From Salsipaludibacter albus (GTDB lineage: Bacteria > Actinomycetota > Nitriliruptoria > Nitriliruptorales > Nitriliruptoraceae), in contig NZ_JAHOPH010000008.1 of assembly GCF_019798055.1 (NCBI RefSeq), forward strand, positions 62,001 to 126,000: a stretch of 64,000 nt of DNA, in the 5' to 3' direction. A program made the position numbers and the translations under genes. This document shows, one piece after another, positions 15,724 through 23,652 of the stretch (the first letter of the stretch is position 1; the number at the start of each line of letters is the position of its first letter). The notes under the pieces were generated by a model that did no database searches, was not told the origin of the DNA, and worked only from the letters and a program-made list of their open reading frames with translations.

Positions 15724-17333
15724 GCGGTGCCACCGGCAACGACCGGGACCGGGTCCGCGCCGTCCGGGCGTTCGTCCGACAGCGATCCTCCGGGCCGACC
15801 GGTCGTGACATCCTCCGGCGGTTCGCCTACCAGGTCTACGTGGTGGCGGTCGTGAGCGGCCTGTGGGTCGCCGCCGTCGCCCGCACGATCGACGGCCCCC
15901 GGCTGGAGGCCCCACCGGTGTCGGGCGACGTGCTGGCGGACCTGCCGGCCGCCGTCGTCGCGTTGGCCCTGGTGCTGACGGTCGTCGGCATGCGACTGGG
16001 GACCTGGACCGGACCGGTGCTGGTGTCCCGTCCCGAGGCCGCGTGGCTGCTGCCCGCACCACTGGACCGCCGGGTGCTGCTGGGACGCCGGCTGGTGGCC
16101 GGCCTGGGACTGTTCGCCCTGGTCGGGGGTGTCGTCGGGCTGGCGGTCGGCACGGTCGTGGCGTTCGAGGTCCGCACCGGGGCCACGACCACCGTGGCCA
16201 CCACCACCCTGGGCTTCGGCGCGCTCGGGATGCTCGTGGGCACCCTCGCGCTGGCCGTGGAGTCCTCCCACCGCCTCGCACGCACGGTGTTGCGCACGAC
16301 GCCGGTGGCCCTGCTCGTGGTCGCCGCCCTGTCCTGGCTCGCCGCGGTGCGTCCGGACCTGGCGACGTGGACCACCCCGTGGGGCTGGGCCGCCGCACCC
16401 GTGGCGACCGCCGTGTCGGTCGGTGGCCCCTCGCCGTGGCTGGCGACCGGACTGTTGGTCGCCACCGCGACGGTGGCCACCCGGCTGGCCCTGCACCGGC
16501 TCGGCGGGATCGCGGACGAGGAGCTGGTCCGGCGGGCAGGGGCGGCCTCGGCGGTCTCCGCCTCGGCGGCGCTGTTCGACGCCCGGGCCATCGCCCAGCT
16601 GCGGCGCGCGGGCCAGCGCTGGCTGGTCGGCGTCCGGGACGTGCCCCTGCCACGCAGCCATCGTCGCTGGACGCTGGTGGCGCGACGCGACCTCGCCTCG
16701 TTGCTGCGTCGTCCCGGCGCCGTGGAGCGCACGGTGGTCGTCGTGGTCGCCGCCGCGGGCCTGGTGGCCGTGTTCGGCGGTGCGATCCCGGCGCTGGTCG
16801 TGGCCGTCGTCGCGGTCTCCGGGGTGGCAGGACAACTGGTGGAGCCACTGCGGATCGAGCTGGAGGAACCGGTGCTGGAGGAGCTCACCCCGCTGCGACC
16901 GGTGGACGTCACGCCCGAGCACCTCGCTGTCCCGGCCGTGACCATGGCCACGGCCGGGGTGGTGGCCGTCGCGGTGGGTGCGTTGTCCGGGGTCCTGGAC
17001 GGCGCCGCCGTGCCGGCCGCCCTGCTGGCCGCGATCGCGGTGGGCGTGCTCCTGGCGGCCGCCGCCGGGCTGACCGCCACCCGGGAGTCGCCGCCATTGC
17101 AGTGGCTGCTCCACGCCGAGCCCGGCGTGTTCCTGCTGGTCGGCTGGGTGGTGGCCGGACCACTGCTGGCACTGGCCCTGGTGCTGCCGCTGGCCCTGGC
17201 GGTGAACACGGCACTGGCCGCCGGGGCCACCCCCCTGGACGCCGTCGCCGGTCCGGCGCTGGTCGCCCTGCTGGTGGCCGGTGGGCTTGCCTGGCTGACC
17301 ACGTGGAGGGTCGGGCGCCGCGCGGACGACTGA
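15720..17333 (+). CDS. Multi-spanning ABC permease-like membrane protein (DUF6297-like)
   Basis: A 537-residue, very hydrophobic protein with around ten or more predicted membrane segments in two halves separated by a hydrophilic loop (about residues 265-335, with SHRRWTLVARRDLASLLRRPG). It overlaps the upstream ATPase gene by 4 bp, so it is the permease of that system. The layout resembles the actinobacterial DUF6297 family found beside CcmA-type ATPases; I give this name from memory and with moderate confidence. The substrate is not predictable. Transcription should end at the strong hairpin 20 bp downstream. Confidence 0.7.
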   Translation: MSGATGNDRDRVRAVRAFVRQRSSGPTGRDILRRFAYQVYVVAVVSGLWVAAVARTIDGPRLEAPPVSGDVLADLPAAVVALALVLTVVGMRLGTWTGPVLVSRPEAAWLLPAPLDRRVLLGRRLVAGLGLFALVGGVVGLAVGTVVAFEVRTGATTTVATTTLGFGALGMLVGTLALAVESSHRLARTVLRTTPVALLVVAALSWLAAVRPDLATWTTPWGWAAAPVATAVSVGGPSPWLATGLLVATATVATRLALHRLGGIADEELVRRAGAASAVSASAALFDARAIAQLRRAGQRWLVGVRDVPLPRSHRRWTLVARRDLASLLRRPGAVERTVVVVVAAAGLVAVFGGAIPALVVAVVAVSGVAGQLVEPLRIELEEPVLEELTPLRPVDVTPEHLAVPAVTMATAGVVAVAVGALSGVLDGAAVPAALLAAIAVGVLLAAAAGLTATRESPPLQWLLHAEPGVFLLVGWVVAGPLLALALVLPLALAVNTALAAGATPLDAVAGPALVALLVAGGLAWLTTWRVGRRADD

Positions 17334-17353
17334 GGCGACGACGCCCCGCACGG

Positions 17354-17390
17354 ACGAGCGCCCCCGCGGGAGGTCCGCGGGGGCGCTCGT
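17354..17390. terminator. Strong bidirectional terminator hairpin
   Basis: Sixteen perfectly paired bases (acgagcgcccccgcgg with ccgcgggggcgctcgt) around a 5-base loop, between the stops of two convergent genes (17333 and 17412). A similar sequence follows the second ThuA gene, showing that this terminator was part of the duplicated unit. Confidence 0.8.
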
Positions 17391-17411
17391 GGGCCGTATG
17401 AGCCCGTCAGG

Positions 17412-18545
17412 TCACGGCGTTCCGGCAGTGGCGGCCGTGGCTGCCTCCTGCCAGGTCCACAGGTCGGCCAGCGCGTGTGCCAGGTCGGTGTCCACCGCGT
17501 GGGCCATGCCCTGCGCGGACTCCAGGAACTCGGCGGACGTCGCGTGGTCGAGCGCGAGCTCGGCCGCGTGCGCCGCGTCCAGGCGTGCCTGGATCTTCGG
17601 GACCAGGACCTGTGCCGGCCGCGAGCCGGCGTCGACCGACGCCAGCATGGCGTCGACCTCGTTGAAGGTGCGGCAGTCACCGGCGTCGCCGACGACACCG
17701 GCGGTCCACTCGATGCCTCCGAGCATGTGGGCCAGGTACGTCGGGTCGACGTACGCCGCCTCGACGTGGCCGGCGGCCTCGTACCACGAGCGCCCGCCCT
17801 CGAAGTTGTGGCACCACGCCAACGGGTGGTCGGCGCCCATCGCCCCGAAGCCCGGGTTGTAGGTGGACTCGTCCAGCGTGATCAGGACGTGGACGTCCTC
17901 ACGCGGGTTGGTCGTGAAGTTGTACCACTCGTCGAAGCGCTCCCAGGCCAGCGGCAGCATCTCGGTCGACGGGTGCGTCGGGTCCTCGACGCGCATGGTC
18001 GCGGTCTGCTGGGCCGGGTGGTTGCGGAACCGTGCCCCGCCACCGGTCAGCTCGCTGTACCACGGATAGGTGTGCATGGCATCGGTTGCGGCGTGCAGCC
18101 CGACGAAGCCCCCACCGGCACGGATGTAGCCCTGGAGCGCGGCTGCCTCGTCGTCGTTGAGGAGTCGCGGACGAGTGGGGTTGTTGAGGTTGTTGGTGCC
18201 GTCGACCGGCGACACGAAGACGATGGTGGCGTACTTGGCCAGGTCCTCGGCGCTGGTGAACGGCGTGGTGGCGAGGGTCAGCGCGGGCTGGCGGTTGTCC
18301 CAGACGTCGACGGTGAACCCGTGCTCCTCGCCCAGGGCGATGATCGCGTTGGTCGTCTCGTCGATGTGGGAGTGGCGGAAGCCCAGGGTCTTGCCCACCA
18401 CCAGGACCTCGTAGTCCTCGGCCTGGGCCTGGGCGGGCGGTGGGGCCACGGCGAACACCGTGGCGAGGAGCGTGGCGGCGACGACCGCGATCAGCAGTCG
18501 TCGCATCACCAGGGGGATCGGATGACGCAGGGTCGCATCGTTCAT
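17412..18545 (-). CDS. Secreted ThuA-domain protein, copy A
   Basis: This protein (377 residues from the ATG at 18545) has a signal peptide ending at PPPAQAQA and a ThuA-like domain (EDYEVLVVGKTLGFRHSHIDETTNAI, IVFVSPVDGTNNL, GGGFVGLHAATDAMHTYPWYSELTGG, EWYNFTTNP). ThuA-like domains have a glutamine-amidotransferase-like fold and occur in sugar-related secreted proteins and glycosidases; the catalytic role is unclear. A ~90-residue helical C-terminal region follows (DAGDCRTFNEVDAML to the end). It is closely related to the neighbouring copy B over its whole length. ATG codons at 18557, 18545 and 18506 are possible; 18545 has a GGGA 6 bases upstream and keeps the entire signal peptide. Confidence 0.83.
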   Translation of the reverse strand: MNDATLRHPIPLVMRRLLIAVVAATLLATVFAVAPPPAQAQAEDYEVLVVGKTLGFRHSHIDETTNAIIALGEEHGFTVDVWDNRQPALTLATTPFTSAEDLAKYATIVFVSPVDGTNNLNNPTRPRLLNDDEAAALQGYIRAGGGFVGLHAATDAMHTYPWYSELTGGGARFRNHPAQQTATMRVEDPTHPSTEMLPLAWERFDEWYNFTTNPREDVHVLITLDESTYNPGFGAMGADHPLAWCHNFEGGRSWYEAAGHVEAAYVDPTYLAHMLGGIEWTAGVVGDAGDCRTFNEVDAMLASVDAGSRPAQVLVPKIQARLDAAHAAELALDHATSAEFLESAQGMAHAVDTDLAHALADLWTWQEAATAATAGTP

Positions 18546-18634
18546 TGGCAGTCCCATCAGGGTGGTCCGAACCTGGTTGCCGGACCGGGATGTCGCCGAG
18601 CAACCCCTGCACGATCAATTCGGGCGACCGACCA

Positions 18635-18663
18635 AACTTATCCCTCCCACCGAACGACGTCAA
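18635..18663 (-). promoter_or_regulatory. Promoter of ThuA copy A
   Basis: On the minus strand TTGACG (18663-18658) is 17 bp from TAAGTT (18640-18635). The words CGTTCGGT in the spacer and ATAAGTTTGGT at the -10 are also present in the promoter of copy B, although the rest of the intergenic DNA has diverged. This conservation suggests a shared regulator or simply the core promoter. Confidence 0.65.
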
Positions 18664-18711
18664 CGGCTATTTCTTGCTCATCGACACACTTCGGCCTCGA
18701 CACAGGACGAA

Positions 18712-18765
18712 CGCCCCCGGGAGATCCCGGGGGCGCTCGTGTGGGTGCCGGCTGTGCCCGGCACC
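18712..18765 (-). terminator. Tandem terminator hairpins after ThuA copy B
   Basis: cgcccccggga and tcccgggggcg (18712-18735) form an 11-bp perfect stem, and on the minus strand it is followed by TTCGTCC. A second hairpin (ggtgccgg/ccggcacc, 18744-18765) lies nearer the stop codon. The first hairpin is clearly related to that at 17354-17390. Confidence 0.7.
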
Positions 18766-18774
18766 GTGATCAGG

Positions 18775-19929
18775 TCACGAGGTGGCGTCGGCCGCGGCCT
18801 CCTGCCACTCCCACAGGTCAGCCAGGCTGTCCGACAGGTCGCGGTCCACGGCGTTGGCCATGCCCTGTGCGCCCTCGAGCAGCTCGGCCGCGGTCTCGTG
18901 GTCACCCTCGAGCTCGGCCGCGTGCGCCGCGTCCAGGCGGTCCTGGATCTTGGGCAGCAGGACCTCCACGCGACGGTGGTCGGAGTCGACCGACGACAGC
19001 ATGTCGTCGACCTCGCCGAAGGTGCGGCAGTCACCGGCGTCACCGGCGACACCGGCAGCCCACTCGATGCCACCCAGCAGGTGCTCGAGGAACAGCGTGT
19101 CGGTCTCGAACGATTCGTCGGTGTGGCCGGCGCCCTCGTACCACGAGCGGCCGCCCTCGAAGTTCTGGCACCAGCTCAACGGGTGGTCGTCACCCATCGC
19201 GGAGCGCCCCGGGTCGTAGGTCGACTCGTCCAGCGTGATCAGGGTGTGGACGTCCGCACGCGGGTTGGCGGTGAAGTTGTACCACTCGTCCCAGCGCTCC
19301 CACGCCAGTGGCAGCATCTCGGTCGACGGGTGGGTCGGGTCCTCGACGCGCATGGTCGCGGTCTGCTGCTGGGGGTGGCCGGCGAAGCGCGCGCCGCCGC
19401 CGGTCATCTCGCTGTACCACGGCACCGTGTGCATGGTGTCGGTCGCGGCGTGGATGCCCACGAAGCCACCACCATCGCGCATGTAGCCCTGGAAGGCGGC
19501 GAGCTCGTCGTCATCGAGCAGGCGTGGCTTCTCCGGGTCCATGTTGTTGGTGTTGTCGACGGGCGACACGAAGACGATCGTGGCGTACTTCGCCAGGTCC
19601 TCGGCGCTCGTGAAGGGCGTGCTGTCCAGGGTCAGCTCGGGCTGGCCCGGCGAGCCCGGACCCCACCAGCCACCGGAGTCGTTCGGCGGGTCCCACACGT
19701 CGACGGTGAAGCCGTTGTCCTCACCGAGGTCGATGATCGCGTGGGTGGCGTTGTCGATGCTGCCGTGGCGGAAGCCGAGCGTCTTGCCCACGACCAGGAC
19801 CTCGTAGTCCTCGTCGGCCTGGGCCTGGGCGGGCGACGGCGCCAGGCCGAACGCGGCCACCAGCATGGCGGCGGCGACGACGGCGACCATCAGCCTTCGT
19901 GCAGGGGCGTATTGTCGAGCAACTCTCAT
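18775..19929 (-). CDS. Secreted ThuA-domain protein, copy B
   Basis: The 384-residue protein has a signal peptide (MRVARQYAPARRLMVAV through APSPAQAQA) and the same ThuA-like domain and helical tail as copy A, with long identical stretches (EDYEVLVVGKTLGFRH; TSAEDLAKYATIVFVSPVD; MRVEDPTHPSTEMLPLAWER). It has a short extra loop near residues 75-95 (WDPPNDSGGWWGPGSPGQP) that copy A lacks. The ATG at 19929 follows GGGAGAG by 2-3 bases. The gene has its own promoter (20060-20031) and terminator. It probably acts outside the cell on or near carbohydrates, by analogy only. The two genes form a tandem duplication. Confidence 0.85.
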   Translation of the reverse strand: MRVARQYAPARRLMVAVVAAAMLVAAFGLAPSPAQAQADEDYEVLVVGKTLGFRHGSIDNATHAIIDLGEDNGFTVDVWDPPNDSGGWWGPGSPGQPELTLDSTPFTSAEDLAKYATIVFVSPVDNTNNMDPEKPRLLDDDELAAFQGYMRDGGGFVGIHAATDTMHTVPWYSEMTGGGARFAGHPQQQTATMRVEDPTHPSTEMLPLAWERWDEWYNFTANPRADVHTLITLDESTYDPGRSAMGDDHPLSWCQNFEGGRSWYEGAGHTDESFETDTLFLEHLLGGIEWAAGVAGDAGDCRTFGEVDDMLSSVDSDHRRVEVLLPKIQDRLDAAHAAELEGDHETAAELLEGAQGMANAVDRDLSDSLADLWEWQEAAADATS

Positions 19930-20030
19930 GACTCTCCCATTCGGGGGACGACGGCGCGGGGGCGCCGGTGCGGTCGGATGCCGACGCGGTGCGGATCCCT
20001 GCACGACCCACGCAATTCGTCGACCCACCA

Positions 20031-20060
20031 AACTTATGGAGTGGGACCGAACGGAGTCAA
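20031..20060 (-). promoter_or_regulatory. Promoter of ThuA copy B
   Basis: TTGACT (20060-20055) lies 18 bp from TAAGTT (20036-20031) on the minus strand. The CGTTCGGT word in the spacer, ATAAGTTTGGT at the -10 and CAATTCG-like DNA further downstream match the promoter of copy A. Confidence 0.65.
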
Positions 20061-20119
20061 TGGCCATCTGCCGGGTGGAGGCCGCGAGATGTGTCGCCTG
20101 ACGACCAGAAGTCGTCGGG

Positions 20120-20728
20120 TCAGGTGAGGTCACCGGGCACTGCCAGCACGGCCCGGCCGAGCAGGGGCACGAGGGTGTCCGCCGCGACCGCGTGAGGCAT
20201 GCCCATGGTCCCGACCATCGTCCGGTACCCCGAGATGCACGCCCAGACGAACCCGGCGAGCGCACGGGGGTCGAGGTCGACGAACTCGCCGTCGGTGACC
20301 CCGCGGCTGACCGTCTGCTGGAGGTGCTCCCGGATGGGACCCAACAGCTCGGACAGGCGCGCCGCCTGCGCGTCGTCGAGGTGACTGGCCAGGTCCATGC
20401 CGGCCAGGGGGTCCTCGGCGAAGACCTGCAGCGAGTTGCGGACCAGGTCCTCGAGCAGCTCCCAGGCCGAGGCCCCGGCCGCCGCGCGCTCCTGCAGGGG
20501 GCCGAGCCACGACGCCATGGTGTGCTCGGCGTGCAGCAGGGCCAGGTCGTGGAGGTGGTCGACGTGGTTGTAGACGGCCGACCTGGCCAGCTCGGCCCGC
20601 TCGGCCACCGCCGCGACGGTCAGGCCCTCGACGCCCTGCTCGGCGACCAGGGACACGTAGGCGTCCACGAGTCGCTCGAGCACCAGTGCACGGTGCTCGT
20701 CCAGCGAGTCGGCCCACAGTTTCGGCAT
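20120..20728 (-). CDS. TetR-family transcriptional repressor
   Basis: The 202-residue protein has an N-terminal TetR helix-turn-helix (VDAYVSLVAEQGVEGLTVAAVAERAELARSAVYNHVDHLHDL, residues about 21-62) and a helical C-terminal ligand-binding domain. It is divergent from an FtsX-type ABC transporter operon with a 65-bp gap that contains a perfect 18-bp palindrome. That arrangement strongly suggests it represses the transporter and probably itself, with an unknown effector releasing it. Confidence 0.9.
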   Translation of the reverse strand: MPKLWADSLDEHRALVLERLVDAYVSLVAEQGVEGLTVAAVAERAELARSAVYNHVDHLHDLALLHAEHTMASWLGPLQERAAAGASAWELLEDLVRNSLQVFAEDPLAGMDLASHLDDAQAARLSELLGPIREHLQQTVSRGVTDGEFVDLDPRALAGFVWACISGYRTMVGTMGMPHAVAADTLVPLLGRAVLAVPGDLT

Positions 20729-20757
20729 GTCCGGCAGTGTAGGCCGCGATCGCTATT

Positions 20758-20784
20758 TTGCGACACGACGTCGTGTCGTATAGA
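20758..20784 (+). promoter_or_regulatory. TetR operator palindrome within the ABC operon promoter
   Basis: CGACACGACGTCGTGTCG (20761-20778) is a perfect 18-bp palindrome. It lies exactly between a -35-like TTGCGA/TTTGCG (about 20757-20763) and TATAGA (20779-20784). A repressor bound here would block RNA polymerase. Transcription would start around 20791, leaving two or three bases before the ATG at 20794, and no ribosome site is present, so the permease mRNA is probably leaderless. Confidence 0.75.
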
Positions 20785-20793
20785 GTTGACGCC

Positions 20794-21891
20794 ATGTTCC
20801 TCGCCTTCGCCGAACTGCGACGCTCGCTGGGCCGCTTCACCCTCCTGGGTGGTGCGGTCGGCCTCCTCGTGCTCCTCCTGCTGTTCTTCCAGGCGGTGGC
20901 CGGCGCACTGACCGGGGGCCTGACCGGCGCGTACGAGGCCGGCGACACCGACGTGTGGGTCTACGACGACGCCGCGCGGCGCAATCCCCAGGCATCGGTC
21001 GTGGACGACGGGGTGGCCGACGCGGTGGCCGGCGTCGACGGCGTGGCCGTCGCCAGTCCGGTGACGTTCACGGTGTTCGACGTCGGCGACGAGCCCACCG
21101 CCGTGATCGCCGTGGAGCCGGACTCCCCCGCGCTCCCGGCCGAGCTGTCCAGCGGCAGCGCCATCGCCGACTCCGGCGACGCGATCCTGGCGGTCAGCGG
21201 GTTCGTCGCCGCACCGCCCACCGACGGCCTGGAGCTGGCGGGCGTGCCGGTCGACGTGGTCGGCGAGGCCGAGGGCGCCACGTTCAACGTCCTGCCGACC
21301 CTGTTCACGACCCGCGACGTCGTTGCCGAGGCCACCGAGGCGCGGGCCGGCGCACCGGTCCCCCTGCCGACCTCCGCGATCGCGGTGACCGTGGCGGACG
21401 GGGTCGACCCGGTCACGCTGGCCGCCGACATCACCGGTGCCGTCGACGGGGTCGAGGCGGTCGACGCCGCCACCGCCGTGACCAGCCTGCCGGGTGCGGG
21501 CACGATCACCCGGTCGTTCTCGATCCTGTACGTCCTGCTCTACCTGGTGGTCGCGATCGTCACGGCCGTGTTCTTCCAGATCCTGACCGTGCAGAAACGC
21601 GATGCGCTGGTTCTGCTGCGAGCCGTCGGCGCCCGGCGACGCGACGTCGTGGTGCCCGTCCTGGTCCAGGTCGTCATGGTCGTCGGCGTGGCCGTGCTGG
21701 TGGGTGCCGGGATCGCGACCGGGCTGCTGACCGCGCTCCAGGACGTGTTCGGGGCCGGACTCGACCCGACCACGGTCGTGACGTCCTCGGTGGCGATCCT
21801 GGTCCTCGGGCTGCTGGCCGGGCTGCTCTCCGTGCGCAGGATCCTCCGGATCGAGCCGGTCGAGGCCGTGCGGGGCGGAGGGTTGGCATGA
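20794..21891 (+). CDS. FtsX-type ABC transporter permease, first subunit
   Basis: The 365-residue protein has an N-terminal membrane segment (about residues 14-38), a ~200-residue extracytoplasmic domain, and three C-terminal membrane segments (YVLLYLVVAIVTAVFFQILTV, VLVQVVMVVGVAVLVGAGIA, VAILVLGLLAGLLSVRRI), the MacB/FtsX layout. Such permeases work in mechanotransmission or lipid and peptide export rather than classical uptake. No ribosome site precedes the ATG. Its stop overlaps the start of the second permease (ATGA). Confidence 0.88.
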   Translation: MFLAFAELRRSLGRFTLLGGAVGLLVLLLLFFQAVAGALTGGLTGAYEAGDTDVWVYDDAARRNPQASVVDDGVADAVAGVDGVAVASPVTFTVFDVGDEPTAVIAVEPDSPALPAELSSGSAIADSGDAILAVSGFVAAPPTDGLELAGVPVDVVGEAEGATFNVLPTLFTTRDVVAEATEARAGAPVPLPTSAIAVTVADGVDPVTLAADITGAVDGVEAVDAATAVTSLPGAGTITRSFSILYVLLYLVVAIVTAVFFQILTVQKRDALVLLRAVGARRRDVVVPVLVQVVMVVGVAVLVGAGIATGLLTALQDVFGAGLDPTTVVTSSVAILVLGLLAGLLSVRRILRIEPVEAVRGGGLA

Positions 21892-22949
21892 GCATCGCGA
21901 TCCGCGAGCTGCGCCGTCGGTTCGGACAGTTCCTGCCGGTCCTGGTCGCCATGACCCTGCTGGTCGTCCTCCTGGTCGTCCTCGGCGCCTTCCTCGACGG
22001 CCTGTCCCGCTCCCAGACCGGTGTCCTGCGGGCCCAGGGCGACCGTGTCCTGGTGCTGTCCGACGACGCCGACCTCGCACCCTCACGATCGCGCCTGCCC
22101 GACGGCACGGTCGAGGCCCTCGCGCAGGTCGACGGGGTCGAGGAGGTCGGACGCCTGTCGACCGTCGCCACGACGGCATCCGTGGACGGCGACGTCCAGG
22201 ACGTCGTCCTGGTCGGCTACGACCTCGCGACCGACACCCTGCCCGAGCCGCCGACCAGCGGCGAGGCCGTCGTGGACGCCAAGCTCGCCGACCTGGTGGA
22301 CGTCGAGGAGGGAGACACGTTGGCGGTCGGACCCGACGCGCGCGAGCTCACGGTGACGACCTTCGTGGGGGACGTCTCGGCCGGCTCGCCGACGATCTGG
22401 GTGGCCGCCGACGACTGGCTCGAACTCGCCGACACCGTCAACCCGACCGAGCGGGCCACGACCCAGGCGGCCGTCGTGTCCGGCGACGCCACCCCCGACG
22501 AGCTCGCCGGCACCGGTGACGGGCTGGCGGCCGCGACGGTCGACGACGTGATCGCGGCCGACGACGTCGTGACCCAGCAGTCCTCGACCTTCCAGGGGAT
22601 CATCGGCGTGACCTTCGTCGTCACCCTGCTGGTGGTCGCGCTCTTCTTCGTCCTGTTGACCATCGAGCGCGTGCGGCTCTACGCCGTCCTGAAGGCCATC
22701 GGCGCCCGGACCCGAGACCTCGTCGCCGGCCTGGCCGCCCAGGCCGTCGCCGTCGCGGCGCTCGCGGTGGTCCTGGGCATCGGGCTCGGGATCGGCCTCA
22801 CCCTGCTCGTGCCCCCCGACCTGCCCCTGGTGATCGTGCCGGCGCGCCTGGCCGTCCTGGCCGTGGCCACCGTCGTGGTCGCCGTGCTCGGCGCCCTCGG
22901 CACCCTGCGCCGCATCCTGCGCATCGACCCCGCCGACGCGATCGGCTGA
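21888..22949 (+). CDS. FtsX-type ABC transporter permease, second subunit
   Basis: The 353-residue protein is a paralogue of the preceding permease, with the same one-plus-three membrane layout around a ~200-residue external domain and a closely similar C-terminus (LGTLRRILRIDPADAIG versus LLSVRRILRIEPVEAV). The two subunits probably form a heterodimer driven by the ATPase that follows 13 bp downstream. The ATG overlaps the upstream stop. Confidence 0.88.
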   Translation: MSIAIRELRRRFGQFLPVLVAMTLLVVLLVVLGAFLDGLSRSQTGVLRAQGDRVLVLSDDADLAPSRSRLPDGTVEALAQVDGVEEVGRLSTVATTASVDGDVQDVVLVGYDLATDTLPEPPTSGEAVVDAKLADLVDVEEGDTLAVGPDARELTVTTFVGDVSAGSPTIWVAADDWLELADTVNPTERATTQAAVVSGDATPDELAGTGDGLAAATVDDVIAADDVVTQQSSTFQGIIGVTFVVTLLVVALFFVLLTIERVRLYAVLKAIGARTRDLVAGLAAQAVAVAALAVVLGIGLGIGLTLLVPPDLPLVIVPARLAVLAVATVVVAVLGALGTLRRILRIDPADAIG

Positions 22950-22962
22950 GGAGGCTGTTGCC

Positions 22963-23640
22963 ATGCCCGCACTGACCATCGACAAGGCTCGCAAGGAGTT
23001 CCCCTCCGGCGAGCAGACCATCGTGGCCGTCGACGACGTCGACCTGTCCGTGGACGACGGCGAGTTCCTCGTCCTCGAGGGACCGTCCGGCTCCGGCAAG
23101 ACCACGCTGCTCACGCTGGCCGGCGCCCTGGCGACCCCGACGTCGGGCTCGATCCGCCTCGGCGACGTCGAGCTGGGTGACCTGGAGGGCAACGAGCGCT
23201 CGGCGGTCCGACGGGACCGGATCGGGTTCGTCTTCCAGTCGGTCAACCTGATCCCGTTCCTGTCGGCCACCGAGAACCTCCTGGCCGTGCGCCAGCTGGG
23301 AGGCGGCCGGGTCGACCGTGACGCCCGCGACCGTGCCGAGCAACTGCTGGAGGAGCTCGGCCTGGGCGGGCGGGGCGACAACGTCCCCGACGAGCTGTCC
23401 GGCGGTCAGCGCCAGCGGGTCGCCATCGGGCGCGCACTGATGAACGACCCGGACCTGCTGCTGGTGGACGAACCCACCTCCGCCCTGGACTCCGAGCTGG
23501 GCCGCCAGGTGGTCGAGCTGCTGCGCGACGAGGTCGACCGCCGCGGCGTCGCCGCGATCATGGTGACCCACGACGAACGCGTGACCGACCTCGGCGACCG
23601 GATCGTCAAGATGGTCGACGGCGCCCTCGTCGAGAGCTGA
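22963..23640 (+). CDS. LolD/MacB-type ABC transporter ATP-binding protein
   Basis: The 225-residue protein has Walker A GPSGSGKTTLL (about residues 43-53), the Q-loop FQSVNLIPFLS, the signature LSGGQRQRVAIGRAL (about 145-159) and Walker B LLLVDEPTSALDSE. These features and the small size fit the ATPase of an FtsX-type transporter. An AGGAGG sequence precedes the ATG. It completes the tetR-regulated operon. The operon is convergent with leuS, 12 bp away. Confidence 0.92.
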   Translation: MPALTIDKARKEFPSGEQTIVAVDDVDLSVDDGEFLVLEGPSGSGKTTLLTLAGALATPTSGSIRLGDVELGDLEGNERSAVRRDRIGFVFQSVNLIPFLSATENLLAVRQLGGGRVDRDARDRAEQLLEELGLGGRGDNVPDELSGGQRQRVAIGRALMNDPDLLLVDEPTSALDSELGRQVVELLRDEVDRRGVAAIMVTHDERVTDLGDRIVKMVDGALVES

Positions 23641-23652
23641 GCCCTCCGCCCG

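Noticed and set aside
12544-16848. A 1434-codon open frame on the minus strand
   Set aside because: It is antisense to the acyl-CoA oxidase and ABC genes, has Arg/Pro/Gln/His-rich low-complexity sequence and no motifs; in DNA this GC-rich, stop codons are rare in shadow frames.
17354-18765. The terminator-like hairpins as transposon ends
   Set aside because: They sit directly after stop codons, flank a single gene unit and are not associated with a transposase or target-site duplication.
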